Shown: one piece after another, positions 23,667 through 31,252 of the stretch
How the letters are laid out: the number at the start of each line of letters is the position of its first letter
Numbering within the stretch: the first letter of the stretch is position 1
Origin: Fodinibacter sp035633415
GTDB taxonomy: Bacteria; Actinomycetota; Actinomycetes; Actinomycetales; Dermatophilaceae
DNA length: 43,072 nucleotides
NCBI GenBank assembly: GCA_035633415.1
Contig: DASQEZ010000076.1
Coordinates: forward strand, 1 to 43,072
Reading direction: 5' to 3'
Made by a program: the position numbers and the translations under genes
Notes under the pieces: model-generated
What the model was told of the DNA's origin: nothing
The model's database searches: none
What the model saw: only the letters and a program-made list of their open reading frames with translations

Positions 23667-26573
23667 ATGCCCAACCGGATCACCGCCGCGACAGCCGACA
23701 TCCCCATCAAGGACCTTTCCGCCCTGCGCACGAAGCTCAGGAAGACAGAGTTCAGCGCGGTCGAGGCGGCACCGGCCTTCCTCGACGCCTTCGACCGCAG
23801 CCCCAACCGGGCGGTCGCCCTGGCCCGTGGCTACGCCGCCACCCTGAAGACGAACGAGGACCACCGCCAGCTCTTCCAGGTCGCCGCCGGGTTGGACGAC
23901 ACCCACCGACGGGCGCTCATCAAGGGGTACCGGGAGGAAGGACAGGGTCGCGGTGTCGTGCAGGCGATCTCGCTGCTCCCCCGCACCCAGGGCCGCGCGG
24001 TCATGGAGTCGATGGTGCTCACGGTCGACGGCAACGTCGACAAGCGCGCGGCCAAGGAGGTGGGCGCCTGGCTGCGTGACGCCGGCGCCGTGATGCGGGC
24101 CCACGCCATGGGGCTGCCCAGCCCGGACGTCGACGACGCCGTCGTCGAGTTCTTCGAGGACGTGGGCGACGCGATCTCCGACGCGGTCAACGCCGTGGTG
24201 GACGCCCTCGCTGCCATCGGCGAGGCCTTCGTCAACGCCATCGCCGACGTCGTCAACTGGACCATCGAGGCCGTGAAGGACCTCGCCCACGCGCTCTACG
24301 CCGCCGCCGCGACCCTCGCCGAGCTCGTCGGCAAGCTCGCCGAGGCGACCTTCCAGGTGCTCAAGACGATGCTCAACGGCCTCGAGCAGATCGGCATCGC
24401 GATGCGCAACATCGTCGTGGCGGCCCTCGAGCTCGCCCAGTCGGTCATCGTCGAGGTCTTCCGGGCCATCGACAGCCTCGGTCGAACCCTCGCGCAGCTG
24501 CTGTCGACGATCGCGGGGCTGGCGATCGGCTTCATCCGCAAGGCCGTCGAGGCGCTCATCGCGATCGGCAAGGAGATCGGCAACATCCTCGCCCAGGCCG
24601 TCGCCTTCGGTTTCGCCCTCGTCAAGGGCATCGTCACGGCTCTCGTGGCCCTCGGCAAGGCGATGGGCGAGATCATGGTCACCCTCGTCACCCGCCCCGG
24701 CGACCTGCTCGGCCAGGTCGTCCGGTCGTTCCGCGAGCTCGGCAACACCCTCGGCCAGGTGCTCGACGCGACGATCGCGGCGGGCGCCGACTTCGTGCGC
24801 CGGGTGGCCGCGGCCGCCGCCAGCATCGGGGAGGCCGTGGTCGACCTGGTGTCGTACGCGACGCAGGCCGCGATCGCCATCGGACGGGCCGTGGTGCAGG
24901 GACTGCTCGATGCCGGCAAGACACTGGTCACCCTCGTCACGAGCATCGCCTCGGCCGGCTTCAACACCCTCAAGACCCTGGTTCAGATCGCCTTCGACCT
25001 CGGCCGCGCCCTCGTCACCGTGCTGCGCGACCTCGCCAGGATCGCCTTCAGCGTGCTCAAGGACGTCGTGCGGGCCGCCTTCGAGCTCGGCAAGACGATC
25101 GTCGAGTTCGCCGGCGCCATGGTCGAGTTCACGTATGCCGTCGCGGCTCGCCTCATCCAGGCCGCGATCGAGGTCGGTGCCGCCGTCGCCGACCTGCTCG
25201 AGGCCGTCGTCGCCAAGGGCTACTTCGTGCTGCGCAAGCTCGTCACCGGTGTGCTCCAGGCGCTCGGCCCGGTGGGCGACGTCTTCGAGTGGCTGATCGA
25301 GCGGGGTGAGGCCCTCGCGAGCGAGCTGTGGCGCCAGGCCGTGCTCGCCATCCGGTTCGTCAAGCACAGCGTCACCGAGATCCTCGACTGGGCCCGGGCC
25401 CAGGGAGCCGCGATGTTCGACGCCATCCTGCAGTCGGTCGAAGCCGCCGGCGAGGCGATCAGCACGGTCATCGAGTGGGCCGAGGCCGTCGGCGACCAGG
25501 CGCTCGAGCTGCTCGCCGAGGCGACCCGGCGGGTCGGCAACAGCATCGAGTACGTGCTGTCCTACGTCGCCAACGACGCGCTCCCGGCGCTCGGCAGCGT
25601 CATCAAGGGCGCGCTCGACGCGGGCATGGCCCTGGTCGACGTCATGGCGTGGGCCATCGACCGCTCGCTCGAGGTGCTCACCGAGACCGTGCAGTCGCTG
25701 CTCGACCTCGGGAAGACCATCGCCCAGCTCGTCGCGGCCACGATCGCCAACCCCGGTGACGCCCTCGACAACCTGCTCAAGGCGCTCGACGCCGTCGGCA
25801 AGACCCTCGGCCAGATCGCCGACGACGTCTGGACCCTCGGCGAGGTCGCGTGGGAGGCGTTCGTGCGCTCCGCCAAGGCCATCGGTCGCCTCGTCGTCGA
25901 CATCCTGGCGGCGGCCTGGGACATCGTCGGTGCCGCGCTCGGTGCGGCGGTCAGCATCCTGTGCAGCGCCCTCGCCGGCTACCGCGCGATGACGCCCCAG
26001 GAGGTGGCGGAGGCCCGGATCGTCTTCCAGGACTCGCTCGACTACGACCACATCTTCTTCGCGGTCGACGACGTCACCAACGACATCATCTTCGGCATCC
26101 AGGACTGGTTCAGCGGCAACGACCAGTCGCGCGCCTTCGTGACGAACAGCCTGGTCAACTTCGACGTCGACGAGGGCCTGAGCCGCCGCACGATGATCCA
26201 CGAGCTGACCCACGTCTGGCAGTACCAGCAGGAGGGCTCGGCCTACCTCGCCGATGCCGTCTTCGCGCAGGCGACCGGCGACGGCGTGGGCGACAGCGGC
26301 TACAACTACGGCTACCGGGAGCAGGCCTCCCCCACGGTCAGCATCCCCAAGGACTTCGCCGGGGCGAACGAGACCGGCCCGGTCGGTGACTGGATGGGCG
26401 AGGAGGGCCAGAACGACCTGGCGGGTCCGGCAGCCACGACGTGGGCCGGCCTCAACCCGGAGATGCAGGCGCAGGTGATCATGCACTGGTACGTGCGCAA
26501 GGTGCTCGAGAACCAGAGCGACGCCGAGGTCGCGCCCTGGCAGCCCTACGTCGAGCTCGTCCGCGCGGCGTGA
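23667..26573 (+). CDS. Giant 29-residue helical-repeat protein with C-terminal HELTH metallopeptidase-like domain
   Basis: A 968-residue protein; ATG preceded by AGGAG. Three parts are visible. Residues 1-~165 form a charged helical region of no recognised family. Residues 184-767 are about twenty tandem 29-residue amphipathic units, each beginning with hydrophobic-Gly (LGKT, IGRA, AGKT and similar); two units have PGD at positions 16-18, suggesting two helices per unit. Residues ~770-968 begin MTPQEVAEARIVFQDSLDYD and contain HELTH (845-849) followed by VWQYQ, the look of DUF4157-like putative zinc peptidases found with contractile injection systems and Vgr-associated proteins. No signal peptide is seen. 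It heads a five-gene operon with a peptidase candidate, an ACP and two ketosynthase-like proteins. Function unknown; lipid carrier, scaffold or secreted effector are all possible. Confidence 0.85.
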   Translation: MPNRITAATADIPIKDLSALRTKLRKTEFSAVEAAPAFLDAFDRSPNRAVALARGYAATLKTNEDHRQLFQVAAGLDDTHRRALIKGYREEGQGRGVVQAISLLPRTQGRAVMESMVLTVDGNVDKRAAKEVGAWLRDAGAVMRAHAMGLPSPDVDDAVVEFFEDVGDAISDAVNAVVDALAAIGEAFVNAIADVVNWTIEAVKDLAHALYAAAATLAELVGKLAEATFQVLKTMLNGLEQIGIAMRNIVVAALELAQSVIVEVFRAIDSLGRTLAQLLSTIAGLAIGFIRKAVEALIAIGKEIGNILAQAVAFGFALVKGIVTALVALGKAMGEIMVTLVTRPGDLLGQVVRSFRELGNTLGQVLDATIAAGADFVRRVAAAAASIGEAVVDLVSYATQAAIAIGRAVVQGLLDAGKTLVTLVTSIASAGFNTLKTLVQIAFDLGRALVTVLRDLARIAFSVLKDVVRAAFELGKTIVEFAGAMVEFTYAVAARLIQAAIEVGAAVADLLEAVVAKGYFVLRKLVTGVLQALGPVGDVFEWLIERGEALASELWRQAVLAIRFVKHSVTEILDWARAQGAAMFDAILQSVEAAGEAISTVIEWAEAVGDQALELLAEATRRVGNSIEYVLSYVANDALPALGSVIKGALDAGMALVDVMAWAIDRSLEVLTETVQSLLDLGKTIAQLVAATIANPGDALDNLLKALDAVGKTLGQIADDVWTLGEVAWEAFVRSAKAIGRLVVDILAAAWDIVGAALGAAVSILCSALAGYRAMTPQEVAEARIVFQDSLDYDHIFFAVDDVTNDIIFGIQDWFSGNDQSRAFVTNSLVNFDVDEGLSRRTMIHELTHVWQYQQEGSAYLADAVFAQATGDGVGDSGYNYGYREQASPTVSIPKDFAGANETGPVGDWMGEEGQNDLAGPAATTWAGLNPEMQAQVIMHWYVRKVLENQSDAEVAPWQPYVELVRAA
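24216..25967 (+). repeat. About 20 tandem 29-residue (87-base) protein repeats
   Basis: Aligning on the hydrophobic-Gly start, units begin at residue 184 and recur every 29 residues to residue 767. Unit openings include IGEA, AAAT, IGIA, LGRT, IGKE, LGKA, LGNT, IGEA, AGKT, LGRA, LGKT, VGAA, VGDV, VKHS, AGEA, VGNS, AGMA, LGKT, VGKT and IGRL. Only the twelfth unit breaks phase, by four extra residues. Units have diverged at the DNA level, so this is an old protein repeat rather than a recent tandem duplication. Confidence 0.85.
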
Positions 26574-26605
26574 GCCACCGGGTCACCGGGGATCGGGAGC
26601 GGGGC

Positions 26606-27592
26606 ATGGGACGGCACGCGGTCACGGTGGTCGCCGACGCGCCCTCCGCCGACGCCCTCGCCCCGCTCCTCGACCTCTGGCGGCACGGTCCCGGCCTGCG
26701 GCTCCTGCCCTGGAGCGCGCTGGCCGGGGGCGACCCGCAGGCACTGGCCGAAGTGGCCGACGGAGCGAGCGCCGTGCTCGTGGTCGGCTCCCGGCGACGT
26801 TCGCCCCGCACGGTCCTTCCGGGTCCGGTGCTCTCCGCCCCGGACGGCGCGGCGGTGCCGGCGGCATGGCTACCCGCGACGTCCGCAGCGGACCTGTCCC
26901 GGTTCGCCGCCACGGCCGTCACGGTCCACGCCCGCGCCGTGACGCCGAGCGCGGACGCCGGTCACCTGGCATCCGCGCTCAGCCCGCAGCGCACGCTCGC
27001 GGTGCTCGGCGAGCGCCACCCGCGCTTCGACCGGCTCGCCGACCGCATCGTGCGGATCGGCGGGGAGGCCGCCTCCCCCGGCATCGACGTGCGGCGGGCC
27101 ACGGCCTACGAACTGGGCCGCGACGACCTGGTCGACCTGCTCGCCACCGGGCCGGCGCTGGGCGTCTACGTCGGGCACGGGCGACCAGTGGGCTGGGTCG
27201 GGTACGCCGGCACCCGCGCCCACCACCTCGCGGATGCCGTCGTGCGCCCCGGTCACGAGCCGGCCGCCGCGGTCGTCTCGCTCACCTGCCAGACGGCCAG
27301 CCGCCGCCGCACCGGCCTGTCGTTCGCCGAGTCGCTGCCCCTGCGGGGGGTCTGCGCGGCGACGCTCGGCGCGGTGACCTCCACGGTGCACACCGGCAAC
27401 GCCCGCTGGGCACTGCGCATCGCCCGCGACGTCGGCACGGCGGGCACCATCGGGGACCTCGTCGCGATGGTCGCCCCGCACGACCCGCACGCCACGACCT
27501 ACCGGCTGATCGGCGACCCCACCGCCCCCCTCCTCGACGCACCCGCGGCCGAGGTGGCGCACCACCCCCCACCCCTCGAGGAGGCATCATGA
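26606..27592 (+). CDS. Putative clan-CD cysteine peptidase (gingipain/CHAT/caspase-like)
   Basis: A 328-residue protein. The second half has the marks of a caspase-type fold: GVYVGHGRPVGWVGYAG with candidate catalytic His191, then AAVVSLTCQTA with candidate nucleophile Cys228, each following a hydrophobic strand. After a GLSFAESL segment, the chain ends with HATTYRLIGDPTAPLL, resembling the GDP motif near the end of C25 (gingipain-like) peptidases. The first ~130 residues look like an alpha/beta domain without clear family. No signal peptide. The ATG at 26606 has GGGAG at good spacing; a GTG at 26570 overlapping the previous stop is an alternative. Assignment rests on motif order only and needs structural comparison. 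Confidence 0.65.
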   Translation: MGRHAVTVVADAPSADALAPLLDLWRHGPGLRLLPWSALAGGDPQALAEVADGASAVLVVGSRRRSPRTVLPGPVLSAPDGAAVPAAWLPATSAADLSRFAATAVTVHARAVTPSADAGHLASALSPQRTLAVLGERHPRFDRLADRIVRIGGEAASPGIDVRRATAYELGRDDLVDLLATGPALGVYVGHGRPVGWVGYAGTRAHHLADAVVRPGHEPAAAVVSLTCQTASRRRTGLSFAESLPLRGVCAATLGAVTSTVHTGNARWALRIARDVGTAGTIGDLVAMVAPHDPHATTYRLIGDPTAPLLDAPAAEVAHHPPPLEEAS

Positions 27593-27840
27593 ACCGCTCG
27601 GAGATCCTGTCCGTCATCCGTGAGGAGCTCGCCGTCGCGGCTCCCGACGTCCCGACGGACGCCGACCCGGCCGCCCACTTCGGCCTCGACCTGGCGGTGG
27701 ACTCGCTCGCCGTGCTCGAGTTCGTCGCCCGCCTCGAGTACCACTTCGGCATCGCGGTCCCCGACGACGCGTGGCCCGGACTGACCTCGATGGATGCCGT
27801 CGCCGACTTCCTCGAGTCCGCCCTCGTGGGCGCGTCGTGA
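27589..27840 (+). CDS. Acyl carrier protein
   Basis: An 83-residue acidic four-helix carrier protein. Residues ~48-55 (LAVDSLAVLEF) hold the DSL motif whose Ser accepts 4'-phosphopantetheine. The sequence is not housekeeping AcpP-like (it lacks the usual LGADSLD), so it probably serves a dedicated pathway. It overlaps the peptidase candidate upstream (ATGA) and the ketosynthase downstream (GTGA) and has GAGGAGG upstream. A phosphopantetheinyl transferase gene is present elsewhere in the window. Confidence 0.92.
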   Translation: MNRSEILSVIREELAVAAPDVPTDADPAAHFGLDLAVDSLAVLEFVARLEYHFGIAVPDDAWPGLTSMDAVADFLESALVGAS

Positions 27841-29021
27841 GCCGTTCCGCACAGGTCGTCGTCACGGGCACCGGCGCCGTCAGCGCGCTCGGTGGGGATG
27901 CCGCGTCGACGTGGGACGGCATCCTCGAGGGTCGCACCGCTGTGCGGCACTGGCCCGACCTGGCTGCCGAGGGCCACTCCCTCGACGTGGCCTGCCGGGT
28001 CGACGACTCGGTGTGGGGTGACGACGTGCCCGACGTGCGGGTGCGCGGTCGTGCCCTCGCCCGACGGGCGGCCCGCGAGGCGCTCGAGGATGCCGGCCTG
28101 CTCGGCCCCGACGGCCGCCTCACCGGCACGGTCGAGGCCGCCCGGGTCGGGGTCTTCGTCGGCACGACGATGGGCGAGTCGGGGGCGTACGAGGCGTCGG
28201 CGGCGACCGGGAGGTTCGACCTCGACGACGGCGGGTCCCAGGTGTTCGCGGACTCCGTGGCGTCCGCCTTCGGCCTCCAAGGACCACGCCGAACTCTCGG
28301 AACCGCCTGTGCTGCAGGCAACTACGCCATCGGTGCGGCCGCTCGGGCGGTGGCCTCGGGCCGGGTCGACGTCGCGCTCGCCGGTGGCGTCGAGCCCTTC
28401 TCGAGGATCGCGATGGTCGGCTTCGCCCGGATGCGCGCGATGGCACCCGACGGGTGCGCGCCCTTCGGGCTCGGGCGGCGCGGCATGACGCTCGGCGAGG
28501 GAGCCGGCTTCGTGGTCCTCCGAAGGGCCGGCGACACCACCGCGGCCCGGGCCGTCGTGGGCGGGCTGGGCCTCAGCGCCGACGCCCACCACCCGACCGC
28601 CCCGCGGGAGGACGGCAGTGGCATGGCGGCCGCGATGCGCGCCGCGCTCGCGGCATCCGACCTGTCGCCGGACGACATCGGGTGGGTCAGCGCCCACGGC
28701 ACCGGCACGCCGCGGTCGGACGCCGCGGAGTCGCTCGCCCTGCACACGGTCTTCGGCCAGGCACCGCCGCCGGTGTCGAGCATCAAGGGAGCCCTCGGTC
28801 ACGCCCTCGGGGCGGCCACCGCGCTCGACGCCGTCACCGCCGTGCGCTCGCTCGGCATGCGGACTCTTCCCCCCAACGCCGGTGTGGCACAGGTCGACCC
28901 GACCCTGGATGTCGACGTCGTCCTCAGCGCGCGCGAGGTACCCGACCTCGACTGGGTGCTCAGCTGTGGGTTCGCGTTCGGCGGGCTGAACTCCGCCCTG
29001 GTGCTGGGGAGGGCCGCATGA
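27837..29021 (+). CDS. Beta-ketoacyl synthase (FabF/KAS II-like), catalytically intact
   Basis: A 394-residue thiolase-fold condensing enzyme. The nucleophile Cys158 (GTACAAGN), His287 (AHGTGTPRSDA), Lys317 (SIKGALGH) and His322 are all present, matching the Cys-His-Lys-His set of FabF. It should condense an acyl group with a malonyl-type extender on the neighbouring ACP. It is the third overlapping gene of the operon and is followed by a ketosynthase-like partner, as in type II polyketide or aryl-polyene systems. No ketoreductase, dehydratase or malonyl transferase gene lies nearby, so the product cannot be predicted. Confidence 0.92.
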   Translation: MSRSAQVVVTGTGAVSALGGDAASTWDGILEGRTAVRHWPDLAAEGHSLDVACRVDDSVWGDDVPDVRVRGRALARRAAREALEDAGLLGPDGRLTGTVEAARVGVFVGTTMGESGAYEASAATGRFDLDDGGSQVFADSVASAFGLQGPRRTLGTACAAGNYAIGAAARAVASGRVDVALAGGVEPFSRIAMVGFARMRAMAPDGCAPFGLGRRGMTLGEGAGFVVLRRAGDTTAARAVVGGLGLSADAHHPTAPREDGSGMAAAMRAALAASDLSPDDIGWVSAHGTGTPRSDAAESLALHTVFGQAPPPVSSIKGALGHALGAATALDAVTAVRSLGMRTLPPNAGVAQVDPTLDVDVVLSAREVPDLDWVLSCGFAFGGLNSALVLGRAA

Positions 29022-29572
29022 ACGGCACGCGAGCGCAGCAGTGGACGAGCGCGCCCCTCGACGGGGCCGGCGAGGCGATCGCCGCGTGGGTCGCCGCGCG
29101 CCTCGGCGAGGTCGACCCCGCTCTCCCCCACGGTGACCTGGTGGCCCTGCACGTGGCGACACCGGACAGCGGGTCGCGTGAGGCCCTGGCCTTCTGGCGC
29201 GCCGCGCAGGCGACCGGTTACGCGCTCGCCGCGCCCGGGGCCTTCCCGTGGACCCTGTCGAACAGCGCCACCGGACGGATCTCGCTTGCCCTGGGGGTCA
29301 CCGGGCCGTGCACGACCTGGGTGGGAGGGCCCGAGGCGTCGACCGAGGCAGAGCTCGCCGCCCGCCTCGACCTCGACGACGGCCTCGTCGAGTCCGCCGT
29401 CGTCGTGACGGTCGCCGGTGCGGACCCGCCCGATGCCGCAGGCTCACCGGTGCGGGTCGTGCTCACGGTGACCGTGCTCGGGCCGGACGTGGGTGACGAC
29501 CGGTGCCTCGGCGACGATCTTCACCCACGTTTCCGAGGTGCGAAGCCGGTCAGAGGCCGCCGAGGCCCTTGA
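29018..29572 (+). CDS. Truncated ketosynthase-like protein (chain-length-factor-like), nucleophile missing
   Basis: A 184-residue protein covering only an N-terminal thiolase-fold half. The segment FPWTLSNSATGRISLALGVTGPCTTW corresponds to the KS region ending in the FGLQGPRRTL of the neighbouring gene. Aligning on that Gly-Pro, the catalytic Cys position is occupied by Pro, so it cannot form an acyl-thioester. It resembles the Ketoacyl-synt_2 family (PF13723) found beside ketosynthases in aryl-polyene clusters. It probably forms a heterodimer with the upstream enzyme or sets chain length. It overlaps that gene by ATGA and ends 23 bases inside the convergent membrane-protein gene. Confidence 0.75.
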   Translation: MNGTRAQQWTSAPLDGAGEAIAAWVAARLGEVDPALPHGDLVALHVATPDSGSREALAFWRAAQATGYALAAPGAFPWTLSNSATGRISLALGVTGPCTTWVGGPEASTEAELAARLDLDDGLVESAVVVTVAGADPPDAAGSPVRVVLTVTVLGPDVGDDRCLGDDLHPRFRGAKPVRGRRGP

Positions 29573-30197
29573 CGAGCAGCAGGGCGCCGATGACGAGCAG
29601 CACTACGGCCATGATCGTCGCGCTGTGGGCGGTCAGCCAGTCCTTGGCGCGCTGCAGCGGGGCCGTGGCCCGGTCGCCGAGCACGACGTGCGCCAGGAGG
29701 GGCAGGGCCACGGTCACGGACCCCAGCAGGGTGAAGACCAGCACGGCGACGACGCTCTGGCTGCCCGACGTCGTGGACGCACCGATGATCATCCCGGCAG
29801 CCGCGCAGAGCAGCAGGACCTTGGGGTTGGCGAGCGAGAGCAGCACGCCCACCCCCGCGGCCGACCTCGGCGTGGCCGACCCGAGTGACGTCATCCAGGA
29901 CGGGGCCGGCCGCTCCGCGTGGCGCGAGAGCCACTGCCGCACGCCGAGCACCACCAGCGCGACGCCGAACGCCACGCGCACCCACGACATCCAGGTCGGC
30001 GGCTCGTCGAACTCCTCGATGACCGTCTCCAGCAGCACGAACGCAGCAGTGCCGGTGAGGATGCCGGTGGCCCACCCCCCGAGGAACGCACCTGCGTTCG
30101 CCGTGGCGCGGGGGGTGAGCAGCAGCAGGATGACGGGGATGACCGGGAACGGCGATGCCGCGATGCCGACGACGAGGGGCAACAGGTCGGTGATCAC
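29550..30197 (-). CDS. GAP-family (LysE superfamily-like) membrane protein
   Basis: A 215-residue protein with about six transmembrane helices and the start LLPLVVGIAASPFPVIPVILLLLTPRA, typical of Sap/GAP-type proteins related to LysE exporters. LLSLANPKVLLLCAAAG recalls the conserved second half. Role probably export of a small solute; substrate unknown. Its GTG start overlaps the glutaminase stop (GTGA), placing it last in a reverse-strand set with glutaminase, racemase and an ATP-grasp ligase. Confidence 0.78.
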   Translation of the reverse strand: MITDLLPLVVGIAASPFPVIPVILLLLTPRATANAGAFLGGWATGILTGTAAFVLLETVIEEFDEPPTWMSWVRVAFGVALVVLGVRQWLSRHAERPAPSWMTSLGSATPRSAAGVGVLLSLANPKVLLLCAAAGMIIGASTTSGSQSVVAVLVFTLLGSVTVALPLLAHVVLGDRATAPLQRAKDWLTAHSATIMAVVLLVIGALLLVKGLGGL

Positions 30198-31204
30198 GGG
30201 GCGCGCCCCACGGCGGCGGAGCCGAACAGGTCCAGGCCGAGCTCACGTGAGAGACGAGCCGCGGCGAGCACGCCCCGCACGCTGTTGCCGGCGGCATCCA
30301 GTGGCGGCGAGAAGGTCCCCAGACCGCCCTTACCGGGGGCCGCGGTGACGATGCCGCCACCGATGCCGCTCTTGCCGGGGAGGCCGACCCGCACGAGCCA
30401 CTGCCCCGACGTCTCGTACAGCCCCGCTGTCGTCATGACCGCGAGGGTGCGGGCCGCCACCTCGGCGCCGACCACACGCTCGCCCGACACCGGGTTGACC
30501 CCGCCGTCGGCCAGGGTCGCCCCCATCACCGCCAGGTCACGAGCGGTGACGGCGAGACAGCTCTGTCGGGTGTAGAGGTCGAGCGCGAGGTCCGGGTCGG
30601 GGAGGCGGCCGAGGGAGTGCAACAGCTGGGCGATGGCACGGTTGCGCTGGTTCGACGTGCGGGCCGACGCTAGTGCCGCCTCGTCGAGCGAGAGGTCTCG
30701 CCCGGCGAACGCCGACATGCCGCCGCGCAGCTCGTCCCACGCCACCTCGACGCCGCGCACTCCACCCGGCCCGGCGAGCATCCCGGTGCACGCGATGGCG
30801 CCGGGGTTGACCATCGGGTTGGTGCGGCCGTCGGCGCTGGCCTCGACCGCAGCCAGCGAGTTGAACGCCCGGCCCGTCGCGTCGACCCCGACGTGGTCGA
30901 CCAGCGCGTCGATGCCCTGGTGCTCGCAGGCGAGCGCGAACACGAAGGGTTTGGCGACGCTCATCAGGGCGAAGGGCACGTCGACGTCCCCTGCCAGGAA
31001 CTCGTGTCCGTCGACTCCGATCATGGCGACGCCGAAGAGCGATGGGTCAGCCTGCGCGAGAACGGGATACACGTCACTGACCGCGCCCTCGACCACGCCA
31101 GCCAGCTCGCGGTGGCACCGTTCGACCACGGCTTGGACCCGCTCGTCACGTGGCAGGTGCCCCGTGGAGACGTACCGCTCCTCTTCCGTGGCCCGTTCAC
31201 TCAC
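30194..31204 (-). CDS. glsA: Glutaminase
   Basis: A 336-residue serine-dependent beta-lactamase-like glutaminase. The SxxK catalytic motif is at Ser82-Lys85 (MSVAKPF), with NPMVNPGAI near residues 129-137, SNQRNRAIAQLL near 200 and GKSGIGGGI near 270, all family signatures. It converts L-glutamine to glutamate and ammonia in the cytoplasm. The GTG start lies 48 bases downstream of the racemase gene. Co-location with racemase and ligase suggests it may feed glutamate to D-amino-acid synthesis, but a general nitrogen role is equally possible. Confidence 0.93.
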   Translation of the reverse strand: MSERATEEERYVSTGHLPRDERVQAVVERCHRELAGVVEGAVSDVYPVLAQADPSLFGVAMIGVDGHEFLAGDVDVPFALMSVAKPFVFALACEHQGIDALVDHVGVDATGRAFNSLAAVEASADGRTNPMVNPGAIACTGMLAGPGGVRGVEVAWDELRGGMSAFAGRDLSLDEAALASARTSNQRNRAIAQLLHSLGRLPDPDLALDLYTRQSCLAVTARDLAVMGATLADGGVNPVSGERVVGAEVAARTLAVMTTAGLYETSGQWLVRVGLPGKSGIGGGIVTAAPGKGGLGTFSPPLDAAGNSVRGVLAAARLSRELGLDLFGSAAVGRAP

Positions 31205-31252
31205 CCCGTGATCGTAGGCCGAGGAGTCGTCCGCCCGCGGCCGTCGCCCGGC

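Noticed and set aside
24216..25967. DNA-level tandem repeat or CRISPR-like array
   Set aside because: The 87-base period exists only in the protein; nucleotide units have diverged and there are no spacers.
23499..26486. 995-codon open frame antisense to the giant repeat protein gene
   Set aside because: Long antisense frames are expected where third positions are almost all G/C; the sense frame has a start with RBS, a periodic 29-residue repeat and a recognisable domain, whereas the antisense protein shows no family motif.
23667..29572. Contractile injection system or type VI secretion locus
   Set aside because: The HELTH domain hints at such systems, but no sheath, tube, baseplate, spike or AAA ATPase gene is present in the window.
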